Positions 25,222-33,372 of a stretch of DNA of 64,000 nucleotides are shown here, in pieces. The position numbers and the translations under genes are program-made. Below the pieces are notes generated by a model. The model did not search any database. It was not told the DNA's origin and was given only the letters and a program-made list of their open reading frames with translations. Within the stretch, counting starts at the first letter, position 1. Each line of letters begins with the position of its first letter. The DNA is from Streptomyces sp. cg36 (lineage in GTDB: Bacteria; Actinomycetota; Actinomycetes; Streptomycetales; Streptomycetaceae), in the NCBI RefSeq assembly GCF_041080675.1, contig NZ_CP163520.1, positions 558,001 through 622,000 on the forward strand, written 5' to 3'.

Positions 25222-26940
25222 TTACGGGGCCATCTCGTACGCGCCGGAGAGCGCCTCCACCCGGTCCCAGACGCGCGCCGAGCGGGCCTCGTCCACGACC
25301 GGGCGGCGGACCGCGCCCAGCGCCCAGGTCTGCTGCGCCCCGGTGGCGGAGTCCTTGCCGTACAGCTCCACCGCGTGCGCGGAGAAGTCGCGTACGAGCA
25401 CGGCGAACAGCTCGTCCAGCACGTCCTGGTCGAGGTGCGTGAGGCGGGCCTGCTCCAGGATCAGCTGGCCGTGGACCACCAGCGCGAAGAGCTGGCCGAC
25501 GGCGAGCAGGAGGTCGAGGTCGCGGCTCTGCTCCTCGTCGGGCGCCGCCGTGGTGACGAACTCGCAGAGCGCGTCGGCCTGTTCGCGCAGGCGCGCCACG
25601 TTGGGCAGCTCGGCGTAGCCGTCGTAGGCCGCGCGCCAGTCGTGGAAGCGTACGGAGCCGAGGCCCCGGGCCGGGCCCTGACGGAAGAGGAAGTCGTCGT
25701 CGGCCGCGTCCAGGCGGGTCGGCACGGCCGGGTAGTCCACCGGCTCCAGCAGGTGGTTGCGCATGAACTTGAGGATCAGGGCGAGGTTGACGTGGACCGT
25801 GCCCTCCAGCTTCGGCAGGCCGCGGATCTCGACGGCCGCCTGCGCGAAGTAGTTGTCCTTCTCGAAGCCCTTGGCGGCGATCACGTCCCACATGAGGTCG
25901 ATGACCTTCTCGCCCTCGGTGGTCACCTTCATCTTCGTCATCGGGTTGAAGAGGAGGTAGCGGCGGTCGTCCGGTCCGGCGGTGCGGAAGTAGTCGACGG
26001 CCCGGTCGCTGAAGAGCTTCATGCCGACGAGCCGGACGTACGCGTCGGTCAGCTCGCGGCGCACGTGCGGGAAGGCGGTGACGGGGCGGCCGTAGAGGAC
26101 GCGGTTCTGCGCGTGGGTGACGGCCTCGTACATCGCGTGCTCGCAGATGCCGATGGAGGCGGTGCAGAGGTTGAACTTGCCGACGTTCACCGTGTTGAGG
26201 GCGGCGTCGAAGGCGGCGCGGCCGGTGTGCAGGACGTCCTCGGCGGCGACCGGGTAGTCCTCCAGGCGGAACTCGCTGACGTACTTGGAGGAGTCGACGA
26301 CGTTCTTGACCAGGTGGTAGTCGGCGCGGCGGCTGTCGGCGGCGAAGAACACATACCCGTCGGGGCCCTCGACGTCGGTGCGGCGGCCGAAGACGGAGAC
26401 GAGTCCGGCGGCGTTGCCGTTGCCGATGTAGTACTTGGAGCCGGTGGCCCGGAAGCCGCCGTCGCCGTCGGGCTCCAGCAGCATGTCCGTGGAGTAGATG
26501 TCGGCGCCGTGCGTCTTCTCCGACAGGCCGAAGGCGAACACCTCGCCCTGGGCGAGGAGTTCGGCCGCGCGGGCGCGCGCCGCGGCGTTGCCGCTCTGCC
26601 AGACGGGGCCGAGGCCGAGGATGGTGACCTGCCAGGCGTACCAGTAGTCGAGGCCGTAGAACCCGAAGATCTCGTTGAGCGCGGCGATGCGGGCGGTGTC
26701 CCAGCGCTGGTCCTCGCCGGAGGCGTCGGCGGCCGGGGTGAGGAAGGTGGCGAACAGCCCTTCCTTGGCGGAGAAGGCCAGGAAGTCGGCGAGCCAGGCG
26801 CGGGAGCGGTAGTCCTCGATCAGCCGGCGCTTGCCGCGCGCCTCGAACCAGTCCACGGTGGCGCGCAGCAGCCTGCGGGTCTCCGGGTCGAAGTGCGCCG
26901 GGTCGTACGTACGCGGGTTGAAGAGCAGGGCGTCGGCCAT
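25222..26940 (-). CDS. Acyl-CoA dehydrogenase/oxidase-family flavoprotein
   Basis: A 572-residue member of the acyl-CoA dehydrogenase superfamily. The FAD/substrate region VFAFGLSEKTHGADIYSTDMLLEPDGDGGFRATGSKYYIGNGNAAGLVSVF is clear, then the helical C-domain (NTVNVGKFNLCTASIGICEHAMYEAVTHAQNRVLYGRPVTAFPHVRREL). Length and the long C-terminal helical extension are closer to acyl-CoA oxidases and large bacterial dehydrogenases than to the 380-residue class. It acts on fatty acyl-CoA or related thioesters; chain length is unknown. It follows the PadR gene by 61 bases on the same strand and is likely under its control. Confidence 0.87.
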   Translation of the reverse strand: MADALLFNPRTYDPAHFDPETRRLLRATVDWFEARGKRRLIEDYRSRAWLADFLAFSAKEGLFATFLTPAADASGEDQRWDTARIAALNEIFGFYGLDYWYAWQVTILGLGPVWQSGNAAARARAAELLAQGEVFAFGLSEKTHGADIYSTDMLLEPDGDGGFRATGSKYYIGNGNAAGLVSVFGRRTDVEGPDGYVFFAADSRRADYHLVKNVVDSSKYVSEFRLEDYPVAAEDVLHTGRAAFDAALNTVNVGKFNLCTASIGICEHAMYEAVTHAQNRVLYGRPVTAFPHVRRELTDAYVRLVGMKLFSDRAVDYFRTAGPDDRRYLLFNPMTKMKVTTEGEKVIDLMWDVIAAKGFEKDNYFAQAAVEIRGLPKLEGTVHVNLALILKFMRNHLLEPVDYPAVPTRLDAADDDFLFRQGPARGLGSVRFHDWRAAYDGYAELPNVARLREQADALCEFVTTAAPDEEQSRDLDLLLAVGQLFALVVHGQLILEQARLTHLDQDVLDELFAVLVRDFSAHAVELYGKDSATGAQQTWALGAVRRPVVDEARSARVWDRVEALSGAYEMAP

Positions 26941-27001
26941 GAGGGGTCGCCTTTCGAGGGGTTCAGGGTCTGGGGGGCGTGCCGGTGGGGCGCGCGGCGG
27001 A

Positions 27002-27568
27002 TCAGGCGGGCGGGGGCGGAGAGGACAGACGGCGGACGGTGGCGAGCACGTCGTCGAGCCAGGCGATGGTCATCCGCTCGTAGGCGATGCCGCCGCGCAG
27101 CACGACGTGCTGGAGCTCCTGACCGGTGTCGAGCGGGGCGGGCGCGTGGGGCCCGGTGAAGTCGCGCCGCTCGCCCGCGAGATAGCGGTCCAGCCGGTCG
27201 CGGTGGGCCCGGCGGTGCCGTTCGACCTCCTGGATCACGGCGGCCGGATCGTCGAAGGCCGCGCCGCGGATCTTCACGGCGAGGTCGTGGCGCAGGCTCT
27301 CGGGCTCGATCGGCTCGTGCAGCCACCGGGTGAGCGCGTCGCGGCCGGGGGCGGCGACGGAGTACTCCTTCTTGTCCGGCCGCCCCTCCTGGGCGATCTC
27401 GCGCACGGCGAGCATGCCGTCGTGCTCCATGCGCTTGAGCACGCGGTAGATCTGCTGGTGCGTCGCCGTCCAGAAGTAGCCGATGGACCGGTCGAACCGC
27501 CGGGCCAGCTCGTACCCTGAGCCCGGCTGCTCCAGCAGGGACACGAGGATCGCGTGTTCGAGCGCCAT
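27002..27568 (-). CDS. PadR family transcriptional regulator
   Basis: A 188-residue regulator; ATG at 27568 follows AGAAGGA. The N-terminal PadR winged helix is unmistakable: MALEHAILVSLLEQPGSGYELARRFDRSIGYFWTATHQQIYRVLKRMEHDGML, with the wing EGRPDKKEYSVAAPGRDALTRWL. The C-terminal Vir_act_alpha_C-type helices follow. A perfect 20-bp palindrome lies 12 bases upstream. The next gene downstream is the acyl-CoA dehydrogenase, so repression of a lipid or phenolic catabolic step is plausible. Confidence 0.92.
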   Translation of the reverse strand: MALEHAILVSLLEQPGSGYELARRFDRSIGYFWTATHQQIYRVLKRMEHDGMLAVREIAQEGRPDKKEYSVAAPGRDALTRWLHEPIEPESLRHDLAVKIRGAAFDDPAAVIQEVERHRRAHRDRLDRYLAGERRDFTGPHAPAPLDTGQELQHVVLRGGIAYERMTIAWLDDVLATVRRLSSPPPPA

Positions 27569-27580
27569 GCCGCGATCCTT

Positions 27581-27600
27581 CTATGCAACTAGTTGCATAG
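27581..27600. promoter_or_regulatory. PadR operator, perfect 20-bp palindrome
   Basis: CTATGCAACTAGTTGCATAG is fully self-complementary and A/T-rich against the surrounding sequence. ATGCAACTAGTTGCAT matches the type of site bound by PadR regulators. It sits just upstream of the padR ribosome-binding site, which implies autorepression of padR and the dehydrogenase. Confidence 0.85.
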
Positions 27601-27659
27601 ACAAGCCGCACCGCCCGAGTGAGACCCGGCTCACCCGGGCGCACGGCTCCGGCGGCCCC

Positions 27660-28061
27660 CTACGCCCCGCTGACCGGGCGCGGTTCGCGCCACATCGTCC
27701 ACAGCACGGGGCCGTCGCCCGGCAGCGGCACCTCCTCGCGCACGGTGAAGCCGAAGTGCTCGTAGAAGGGGAGGTTGGCGGGCTTGGAGGACTCCAGATG
27801 GACCGGCACGCCCGCCGCGTCGGCCTTGGCCAGACCCGAGCGCAGCAGGGCCGCCCCGTGCCCCTGTCCCTGGGCGGCCGGGTCGGCGCCGATCAGGGCC
27901 AGCGACCAGTGCGGCTCCCGAGGGGTGTGCCCGGCGGCCGTCTCGACCGCGTCCCGGAACAGTCCGGCCCGGTCACCGAGCATGCCGAGCAGTTCCCCGA
28001 TGGTGTCGGCGTCGGGCACCGCCTTCTCCTGCGCCCGCGGCGGCACCCAGAACGCCGCCAC
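27660..28061 (-). pseudogene. GNAT acetyltransferase, N-terminally truncated
   Basis: A 133-residue frame (GTG start) keeps only the second half of a roughly 200-residue GNAT: the VAAFWVPPR strand, then HWSLALIGADPAAQGQGHGAALLRSGLAKADAAGVPVHLESSKPANLPFYEHFGFTV, with the acetyl-CoA loop QGQGHG. The first strands and helices expected before the AAFW segment are missing, and the upstream in-frame codons give a low-complexity Gly/Arg-rich stretch instead. Deletion of the 5' end is the likely cause. It could still be expressed as a short protein, but probably lacks acceptor binding. Confidence 0.6.
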
Positions 28062-28249
28062 CGGGGCCGGGCCAACCCGCCCGGTCCGCCCGCCGGTTCG
28101 GGCCGGACGCGCCCCGCACTGACCCTGTTCCGGCGGCGGGGGCCGGACACGCCTCCCGCTCCCGTCCGTACCGGCAGTCGCTGGTCAGAGGGCCGGAGCG
28201 GGCCGTTAGGGTGAGCCGACAGATCATTCGAGAAAGGCCCCGCACCCCC

Positions 28250-29185
28250 GTGACCGCGCCCCGCCCGCACACCCTGTTCTCCTTCGGCACCCTGATGGAC
28301 GGGCAGGTCCAGGCCGCGCTCTTCGGCCGGGCCGTGCCCACCTCCGCCGCCTCGCTCACCGGATACGCGACCCGGCCGCTGACGATCACCGACCCGGCCG
28401 TGATCGCCACCAGCGGCCTCGACGTGCACCTCACGCTGCGGCGCGCGTACGGCTCCGTCGTCGAGGGCGCAGTACTGCGCCTCACCGACGAGGAGCTCGC
28501 CGCGGCCGACGCCTACGAGGTGGACGACTACGCCCGCCGCCGGGTGCGGCTCACCTCCGGCGAGACCGCCTGGGCCTACCTCGACGCCGAGCCGCTGCGC
28601 GCGGCGGCCCGCATCGTGATCGTCGGCGACAGCATCGCCTACGGGCGCTGCGACCCGAGCGGCGGCTGGGCGGGCCGCCTGGCGGCGGAACACATCGCCG
28701 CCGACGAGGAGGGCAACCGGGTCTTCAACCTGGCCATCCCCGGCAGCACCCTGCTCGACGTCCGCGACCAGACCCCCGGCGTACTGGCGCCCCGACTCCC
28801 CGACACCCTGCTGGTCGCGGCCGGGATCAACGACTCGGCGCTGCCCGTCGGCGCACCGGCCGGCGACGACGCGCTCGCGCGCGTGCCGGACCACCTCGCC
28901 GCGCTCGCCGCCACGGCCCTCGGCCACGACGCGCGGCTGGTCGTCGTGGGACCGGCCTGGCTCGACGAGGAGCGCACCGGCGACTACTACGGGCTGCGGT
29001 TCACCGAGGAGCGGGCGCTGGCCCTGCGCGCGTGCGTACGGTCCTGGTGCGCGCGGAACCACGTCGACTTCCTCGACCTGTGGGAGCCCCTGCGCAAGCG
29101 CGCCGACCTGCTCGTCGACGGTCTGCACCCCGACGCGGCGGGCCACCAGGAGCTCCACCGGCACCTCACCTCCTTCGCCCGCTGA
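28250..29185 (+). CDS. Fusion of gamma-glutamylcyclotransferase-like and SGNH hydrolase domains
   Basis: A 311-residue two-domain protein. GTG at 28250 is chosen as it starts right before the first strand; GTG at 28211 adds 13 residues. Residues about 7-115 are an AIG2/GGCT-like fold: FSFGTLMDGQVQAALFGR, then SVVEGAVLRLTDEELAAADAYEVDDYARRRV with the expected acidic residue. Residues about 120-310 are an SGNH esterase: block I IVIVGDSIAYG (Ser), block III AAGINDS (Asn) and block V DGLHPDAAGH (Asp/His). Both domains are usually separate proteins. It is likely a cytosolic hydrolase with unknown substrate. Confidence 0.85.
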   Translation: MTAPRPHTLFSFGTLMDGQVQAALFGRAVPTSAASLTGYATRPLTITDPAVIATSGLDVHLTLRRAYGSVVEGAVLRLTDEELAAADAYEVDDYARRRVRLTSGETAWAYLDAEPLRAAARIVIVGDSIAYGRCDPSGGWAGRLAAEHIAADEEGNRVFNLAIPGSTLLDVRDQTPGVLAPRLPDTLLVAAGINDSALPVGAPAGDDALARVPDHLAALAATALGHDARLVVVGPAWLDEERTGDYYGLRFTEERALALRACVRSWCARNHVDFLDLWEPLRKRADLLVDGLHPDAAGHQELHRHLTSFAR

Positions 29186-29227
29186 CCCGGCCGCCGCGCC
29201 CGGTACCCCTCCCGGCAGCTCCGGCCC

Positions 29228-32092
29228 TCAGACGACGAGGGAGGTCAACGCCGCCCACAGCAGCGGCGCGTGCTCGATCCGGCCGTCGGCGCGCCAGCGG
29301 TCGAGCTGCCCGCGCTGCCAGCGGTTGAGGCACCCCACCGGGTCGCCGTCCTCGTGGGCGGCGTCCACGGCGAGGACCGCCTCCGTCAGCGGCCGTACGG
29401 CCGGGGGCAGCCCGGCGAGGCGGTGGAAGGCGAAGCTCGTGGGCAGCACCCAGCGGGTGGCGGTGACCAGTTCGGCGCCGTTGTGGAGCATCGCCGCCGC
29501 CAGCCCGAACGACTCGGCGAACCGCAGGTCGCCGCCGCTCTCGCAGCCGATCAGGGCGACCCGGCGCGGGGCGGGCCAGAGCCGTCCGCCACACTCCCCG
29601 TCGGCGCGCAGCGGCAGCGTGCCGAGCAGGAGGTCCCTGGCCGACAGCGGCCGATGGGTGCGTACCGGCTCGGCCAGACCGCGCGTATCGGCGCCGCAGC
29701 ACAGATGGAGGGCGCCGTCCTCGCTCTGGCCGCCCTCGACCGGCGCCCCGCTCACATGCCCCACGTACAGGAGCCGGCGCGCCCCTCCGCGCAGCGCCTC
29801 GCCCAGCCACTCCCGGTCCAGGTCGGTGCGGCGCAGCGCCTGTTCGGGGGCGGCGACGGACGGCACGGCCGTGTCCGCGTGGCGCCGGACGAGCTCCAGC
29901 AGCTCCGGGTCCGAGCCCGGCGGCCCCAGGACCGAGCCGAGCGGCGAGTCGGCGCGGAAGCCGGGGACGCGCGGGTCGAGGACCAGGACGACTCCTTCGG
30001 CGTCCGGCTCGTCGGCCCGGCGCACGGCCTGGCGCCGCAGGGACGCGGGCGCCGTGGTCACGACGTCCGCCAGGTCGACGAGCCGGACGCCCTCGGCCAC
30101 CGCGAGCAGCTCCCACGGCACTTGGGCGACCCGGGGCGAGGGCTGGATCCGTACCAGCGGACGGCCCGCCCGCGCCGAGACCTGGCGGATCTGGTCCGTC
30201 AGACCCGGCGGCCACAGCGCCTCGGCCAGCAGGTGGGCGAGCCGCTCCTCGCGCCGGGGGTCGGCGAACGCGCCCGACTCGAAGGCCCGCCGCATCCCCT
30301 CCTCCCCCTCGCCCGGACCGGGCAGCGCGTCGGCCAGCGCCGCCACGGCCCGGTCCACCTCGGCGGCGGGGCCCTGCCCCGTGCCGAACCCGCGCGCCCC
30401 GCCCGCCCATGTCCACGTCATGAACAGATCACCGGCGTCGGCGAGGCGGATCTGGACGACGGGGCGGCCCGGCAGGTCGTCGGTGCTCCAGAACGGCACC
30501 TCCTCCTCGTTCACGATCCGCCGCCGGTAGCGGGACTCGGCGGCCCCGATGTACTCCTGGAGCGCGACCCGGCCGGACTCCGGCGCCATCCGCACCCTGG
30601 GCGGCGGTGCGACGCGCAGCCCGGCCGAGGCCGCCGCCCCGGCCGCCACGCCCCCGAGCGTCACCGGGCCGCTCCCGTACGCCTTGGCGCCCGCGCCCGG
30701 GAAGAACGAGGAGGCGCCCTCCGCCCGGACCGACGCCGTACGGTCCAGGGCCAGGGAGGCGCCCGCACAGCGGTGTTCCACCAGCTCGAAGAGGAGCCCC
30801 TGGTCGCCCCGGCGCACCGCGATCCGGAACGCCAACCGCATGGCCTCGTCTGCCAGTTCCAGCCACTGGCTGCGCGCGTGGGCGGTCGCGAAGCCGTAGC
30901 GCGCGGCTTCCAGGGCCAGCGCCGCGGGCAGGGCGAGCGCGAGGGCGGTGTCGAGCAGCTGCCGCTCGTGCTCACCGTGACCCGCCCGGTTCAGACCGTC
31001 CTCAAGGAGGCGGGCGAGCACGAGGTCGACCTGGGCGCACCGCTCGTACACCTCCCGCTCCTGGTACACCGCGCGGGCCTGCTCGGCCAGCCGCCGCGTC
31101 TCGGCGAGATCGCCCCGGTCGTACGCGTGCTGGGCGCCCAGGAGTCTGGTGTCGGCGGCGGCGATCGCGGCGCCGAGCCGCTCGAACCGGGCCAGGCTCG
31201 CGTCCGCCAGCGTGCCCGCGCGGGCCGGATCGCCGCGCCGGCCGGCGAGGAAGGCGCGGGCCTGTTCGCACACGGCGAGGTCGCCGAAGCGGTGGTGCCG
31301 CTCGAAGAAGACGGACGCCTGGGCGAACAGCTCTTCCGCCAGGCCGAGTTCACCCCGGCGCATCGCGGCGTACGCCCGGTGCGCCACCAGCGCCCGCACC
31401 TCACCGGTGTCCCCCAGCGCCCGCAAGCCGTCCTCGGCGCGGGCGAAGAAGTCCTCGGCCGGTTCGAAGCGGCCCGTCGAGGCGCAGATCAGGCCGAGGG
31501 CGGTCAGCAGCCGGGGCACGGCCTCCACCACGGCCCCCGGCATCGTCGAAAGCAGCGCCGACGCGTGCTCCTCCGCCGCTCCCCACTCGGCCCGCTCCAT
31601 CAGCAGATGCACCCGGTTCAGCCCGAGCTCGGCCGTGCGCAGACCTTCCGGGTCCGCGAACTCCGTGAGCGTCAGCGCCGCTTCGTCGAGCGCGGCCAGC
31701 GCCTCGTCCAGGCGTCCGGCGCGGCGCAGCAGATCGGCCCGGGCGATCAGCGTCTTGAGGAGGGTCTCCAGCCACAGCTGGCGTCCGCGCGGTCCCATGG
31801 GCGCGGTCGCGATGTCGTCGAGAAGCGCCCGGGAGCGCTCGACGGCGTCCTCGGCGGCGGCCACGTCGGTGGCGGCGAGCCGGACGCTCGCGAGGTCGGA
31901 CAGCAGGTGCGCCCGCAGGAACCGTACGTCGGGCGAGTCCTCCAACGGCTCGGCCAGCACCAGCAGTTCCTCGTAGACGGCGCACGCCGCCCAGAGGTCG
32001 GCCGCCCGCTGGTGCGCCTCGGCCCGGGCGAACCCGCTGTCGAACGGCTCTCCGTACAGCGGGGTCACGGCCCGCTCCTCGATGTCCGGCAC
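29228..32092 (-). CDS. TPR-CHAT domain caspase-like protease
   Basis: A 954-residue protein. The first 440 residues are tandem helical repeats of TPR type (for example RADLLRRAGRLDEALAALDEAALTL, AYDRGDLAETRRLAEQARAVYQE). The last third is a CHAT domain, the caspase-HetF-associated protease fold. The catalytic His lies in LLYVGHVSGAP (His779) and Cys in VALIGCESGGDLR (Cys850); the SFGLAAAMLHNGAELVTATRWVLP segment is the typical core. CHAT proteases act in bacterial conflict and suicide systems, including gRAMP/Craspase complexes. It is the last gene of a three-gene operon; the preceding stop and its start are 2 bases apart. Confidence 0.9.
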   Translation of the reverse strand: MPDIEERAVTPLYGEPFDSGFARAEAHQRAADLWAACAVYEELLVLAEPLEDSPDVRFLRAHLLSDLASVRLAATDVAAAEDAVERSRALLDDIATAPMGPRGRQLWLETLLKTLIARADLLRRAGRLDEALAALDEAALTLTEFADPEGLRTAELGLNRVHLLMERAEWGAAEEHASALLSTMPGAVVEAVPRLLTALGLICASTGRFEPAEDFFARAEDGLRALGDTGEVRALVAHRAYAAMRRGELGLAEELFAQASVFFERHHRFGDLAVCEQARAFLAGRRGDPARAGTLADASLARFERLGAAIAAADTRLLGAQHAYDRGDLAETRRLAEQARAVYQEREVYERCAQVDLVLARLLEDGLNRAGHGEHERQLLDTALALALPAALALEAARYGFATAHARSQWLELADEAMRLAFRIAVRRGDQGLLFELVEHRCAGASLALDRTASVRAEGASSFFPGAGAKAYGSGPVTLGGVAAGAAASAGLRVAPPPRVRMAPESGRVALQEYIGAAESRYRRRIVNEEEVPFWSTDDLPGRPVVQIRLADAGDLFMTWTWAGGARGFGTGQGPAAEVDRAVAALADALPGPGEGEEGMRRAFESGAFADPRREERLAHLLAEALWPPGLTDQIRQVSARAGRPLVRIQPSPRVAQVPWELLAVAEGVRLVDLADVVTTAPASLRRQAVRRADEPDAEGVVLVLDPRVPGFRADSPLGSVLGPPGSDPELLELVRRHADTAVPSVAAPEQALRRTDLDREWLGEALRGGARRLLYVGHVSGAPVEGGQSEDGALHLCCGADTRGLAEPVRTHRPLSARDLLLGTLPLRADGECGGRLWPAPRRVALIGCESGGDLRFAESFGLAAAMLHNGAELVTATRWVLPTSFAFHRLAGLPPAVRPLTEAVLAVDAAHEDGDPVGCLNRWQRGQLDRWRADGRIEHAPLLWAALTSLVV

Positions 32093-32094
32093 GG

Positions 32095-33372
32095 TCAGTA
32101 GTCCTCGTCGGTGGCGGCGGCGACGGTCTCGGCGAGGAACGGGGTCCCCGGGGTGTGGTGCGCCGAGCCGTCGGAAGGCACCGGACCGGCCGCGGCACTC
32201 AGCCGCCGCCGGGCCAGTTCGCGGACCGCGTCACGGGCGGCGCGGGCGGCCGTCCCGGCGGGGTCGTCCGGGCCCGGGTCGAAGCCGGGCAGCAGGACGC
32301 CGACCTCGATGCGCACCGGCCCGGCCCCGTCCGCCAGTTCCAGCTCCGCCCGGCCGCCCCAGCTGTCCGCCCCGCGAACGAGGGGAACCCGCAGCGGGCG
32401 GCGGCCGTCGACGCGGACTTCGGCGGCCAGGGGCACGGCGGCCGTGGGCGCCGCCGGGTGGGCGAGGGCCTCGACCTCGATCTCCCGCCGCGCGCCGAGC
32501 GCGTGGGCCGCCCAGGACACGGCGGTCTCGGCCGAGTCGAGAAGGCCGGGCGGGTAGCGGTGCCAGTCGTTGGCCCCGGTCCCCCGGGCGATCGTCCGCC
32601 CGCCCGGGTCCGGCCGACGGCCCGCCGCGAGGGCGTAGCCGCCGGGCCGCGCGAACAGGGCGCCCAGGTCGAGGTGCGCATCGACCTGGTGGTTCCGTTC
32701 CAGCTGGGCCCGCAGATGGCGCGGCCCGGGGCCGTCCAGTCCGGCGCTGTCGGCCGCGTCGTCCAGCAGCCGCAGCACGTCGGCCACCCGGTCCGCCGCG
32801 CCCGTCGGCCCGATCCCCGTGCGCCACCACCGGATCAGCGGGTCGAGGCCCGCCTCATGCTCCTCGATCAGCTCGGCCGCGCAGTCGTCGGGCTGATCGG
32901 CGCCGTCGTCGAAGAGCTGGTGGCAGTGGTGGGTGAGCGCGGCCACCTCCAGGCCGAGCAGATCCGGTGCCAGCGCCGCGATCGCGTCGATGCCCGAGGC
33001 GGGCCACCAGCGCAGCGCCCAGTGCCCGAGGCCCAGCCGGGCGGCGGCGCCCGCGAGGGCTCCGGCCGCCACCGGTACGCGCGAGGGCCCGTCCGCCGCG
33101 GTGAGGTCGTGCACGGCGGCGGCGACGCGCTCGCCGTACACCGCCCACAGCCACTGCTGGGCCCGCCCCGGGTCATGGATCCGCGCCGACGGCGGACCTC
33201 CTGCCTCCATCAGCGGCCAGGCCAGGACCGCGCCCGCGACATCGAGCACGGTCTGCGCGAAGTCGGGCGCGGGCGAAGGGAGTTCGGGGCCGGACGGCAC
33301 GGGCGCGGCGGTGATCCGGACCGCGCCGTCCGCGTCCCGTACGACGTCGGCGTACCCGGCGGTCGGCGTCAT
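32095..33372 (-). CDS. Hypothetical protein, CHAT operon component
   Basis: A 425-residue soluble protein; ATG at 33372 overlaps the stop of the gene before it. I do not recognise the family. The N-terminal 200 residues are mostly helical (WLWAVYGERVAAAVHDLTAADG, APDLLGLEVAALTHHCHQLFDDGAD, IGPTGAADRVADVLRLLDDAADSAGL). A QLERNHQVDAHLDLGALF segment leads into a beta-rich C-terminal part (REIEVEALAHP, VPLAAEVRVDGRRPLRVPLVRG, RAELELADGAGPVRIEVGVLLPGFDPG). A helical N-domain plus a beta sandwich-like end could be an adaptor or sensor for the CHAT protease. That is inference from position. Confidence 0.75.
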   Translation of the reverse strand: MTPTAGYADVVRDADGAVRITAAPVPSGPELPSPAPDFAQTVLDVAGAVLAWPLMEAGGPPSARIHDPGRAQQWLWAVYGERVAAAVHDLTAADGPSRVPVAAGALAGAAARLGLGHWALRWWPASGIDAIAALAPDLLGLEVAALTHHCHQLFDDGADQPDDCAAELIEEHEAGLDPLIRWWRTGIGPTGAADRVADVLRLLDDAADSAGLDGPGPRHLRAQLERNHQVDAHLDLGALFARPGGYALAAGRRPDPGGRTIARGTGANDWHRYPPGLLDSAETAVSWAAHALGARREIEVEALAHPAAPTAAVPLAAEVRVDGRRPLRVPLVRGADSWGGRAELELADGAGPVRIEVGVLLPGFDPGPDDPAGTAARAARDAVRELARRRLSAAAGPVPSDGSAHHTPGTPFLAETVAAATDEDY

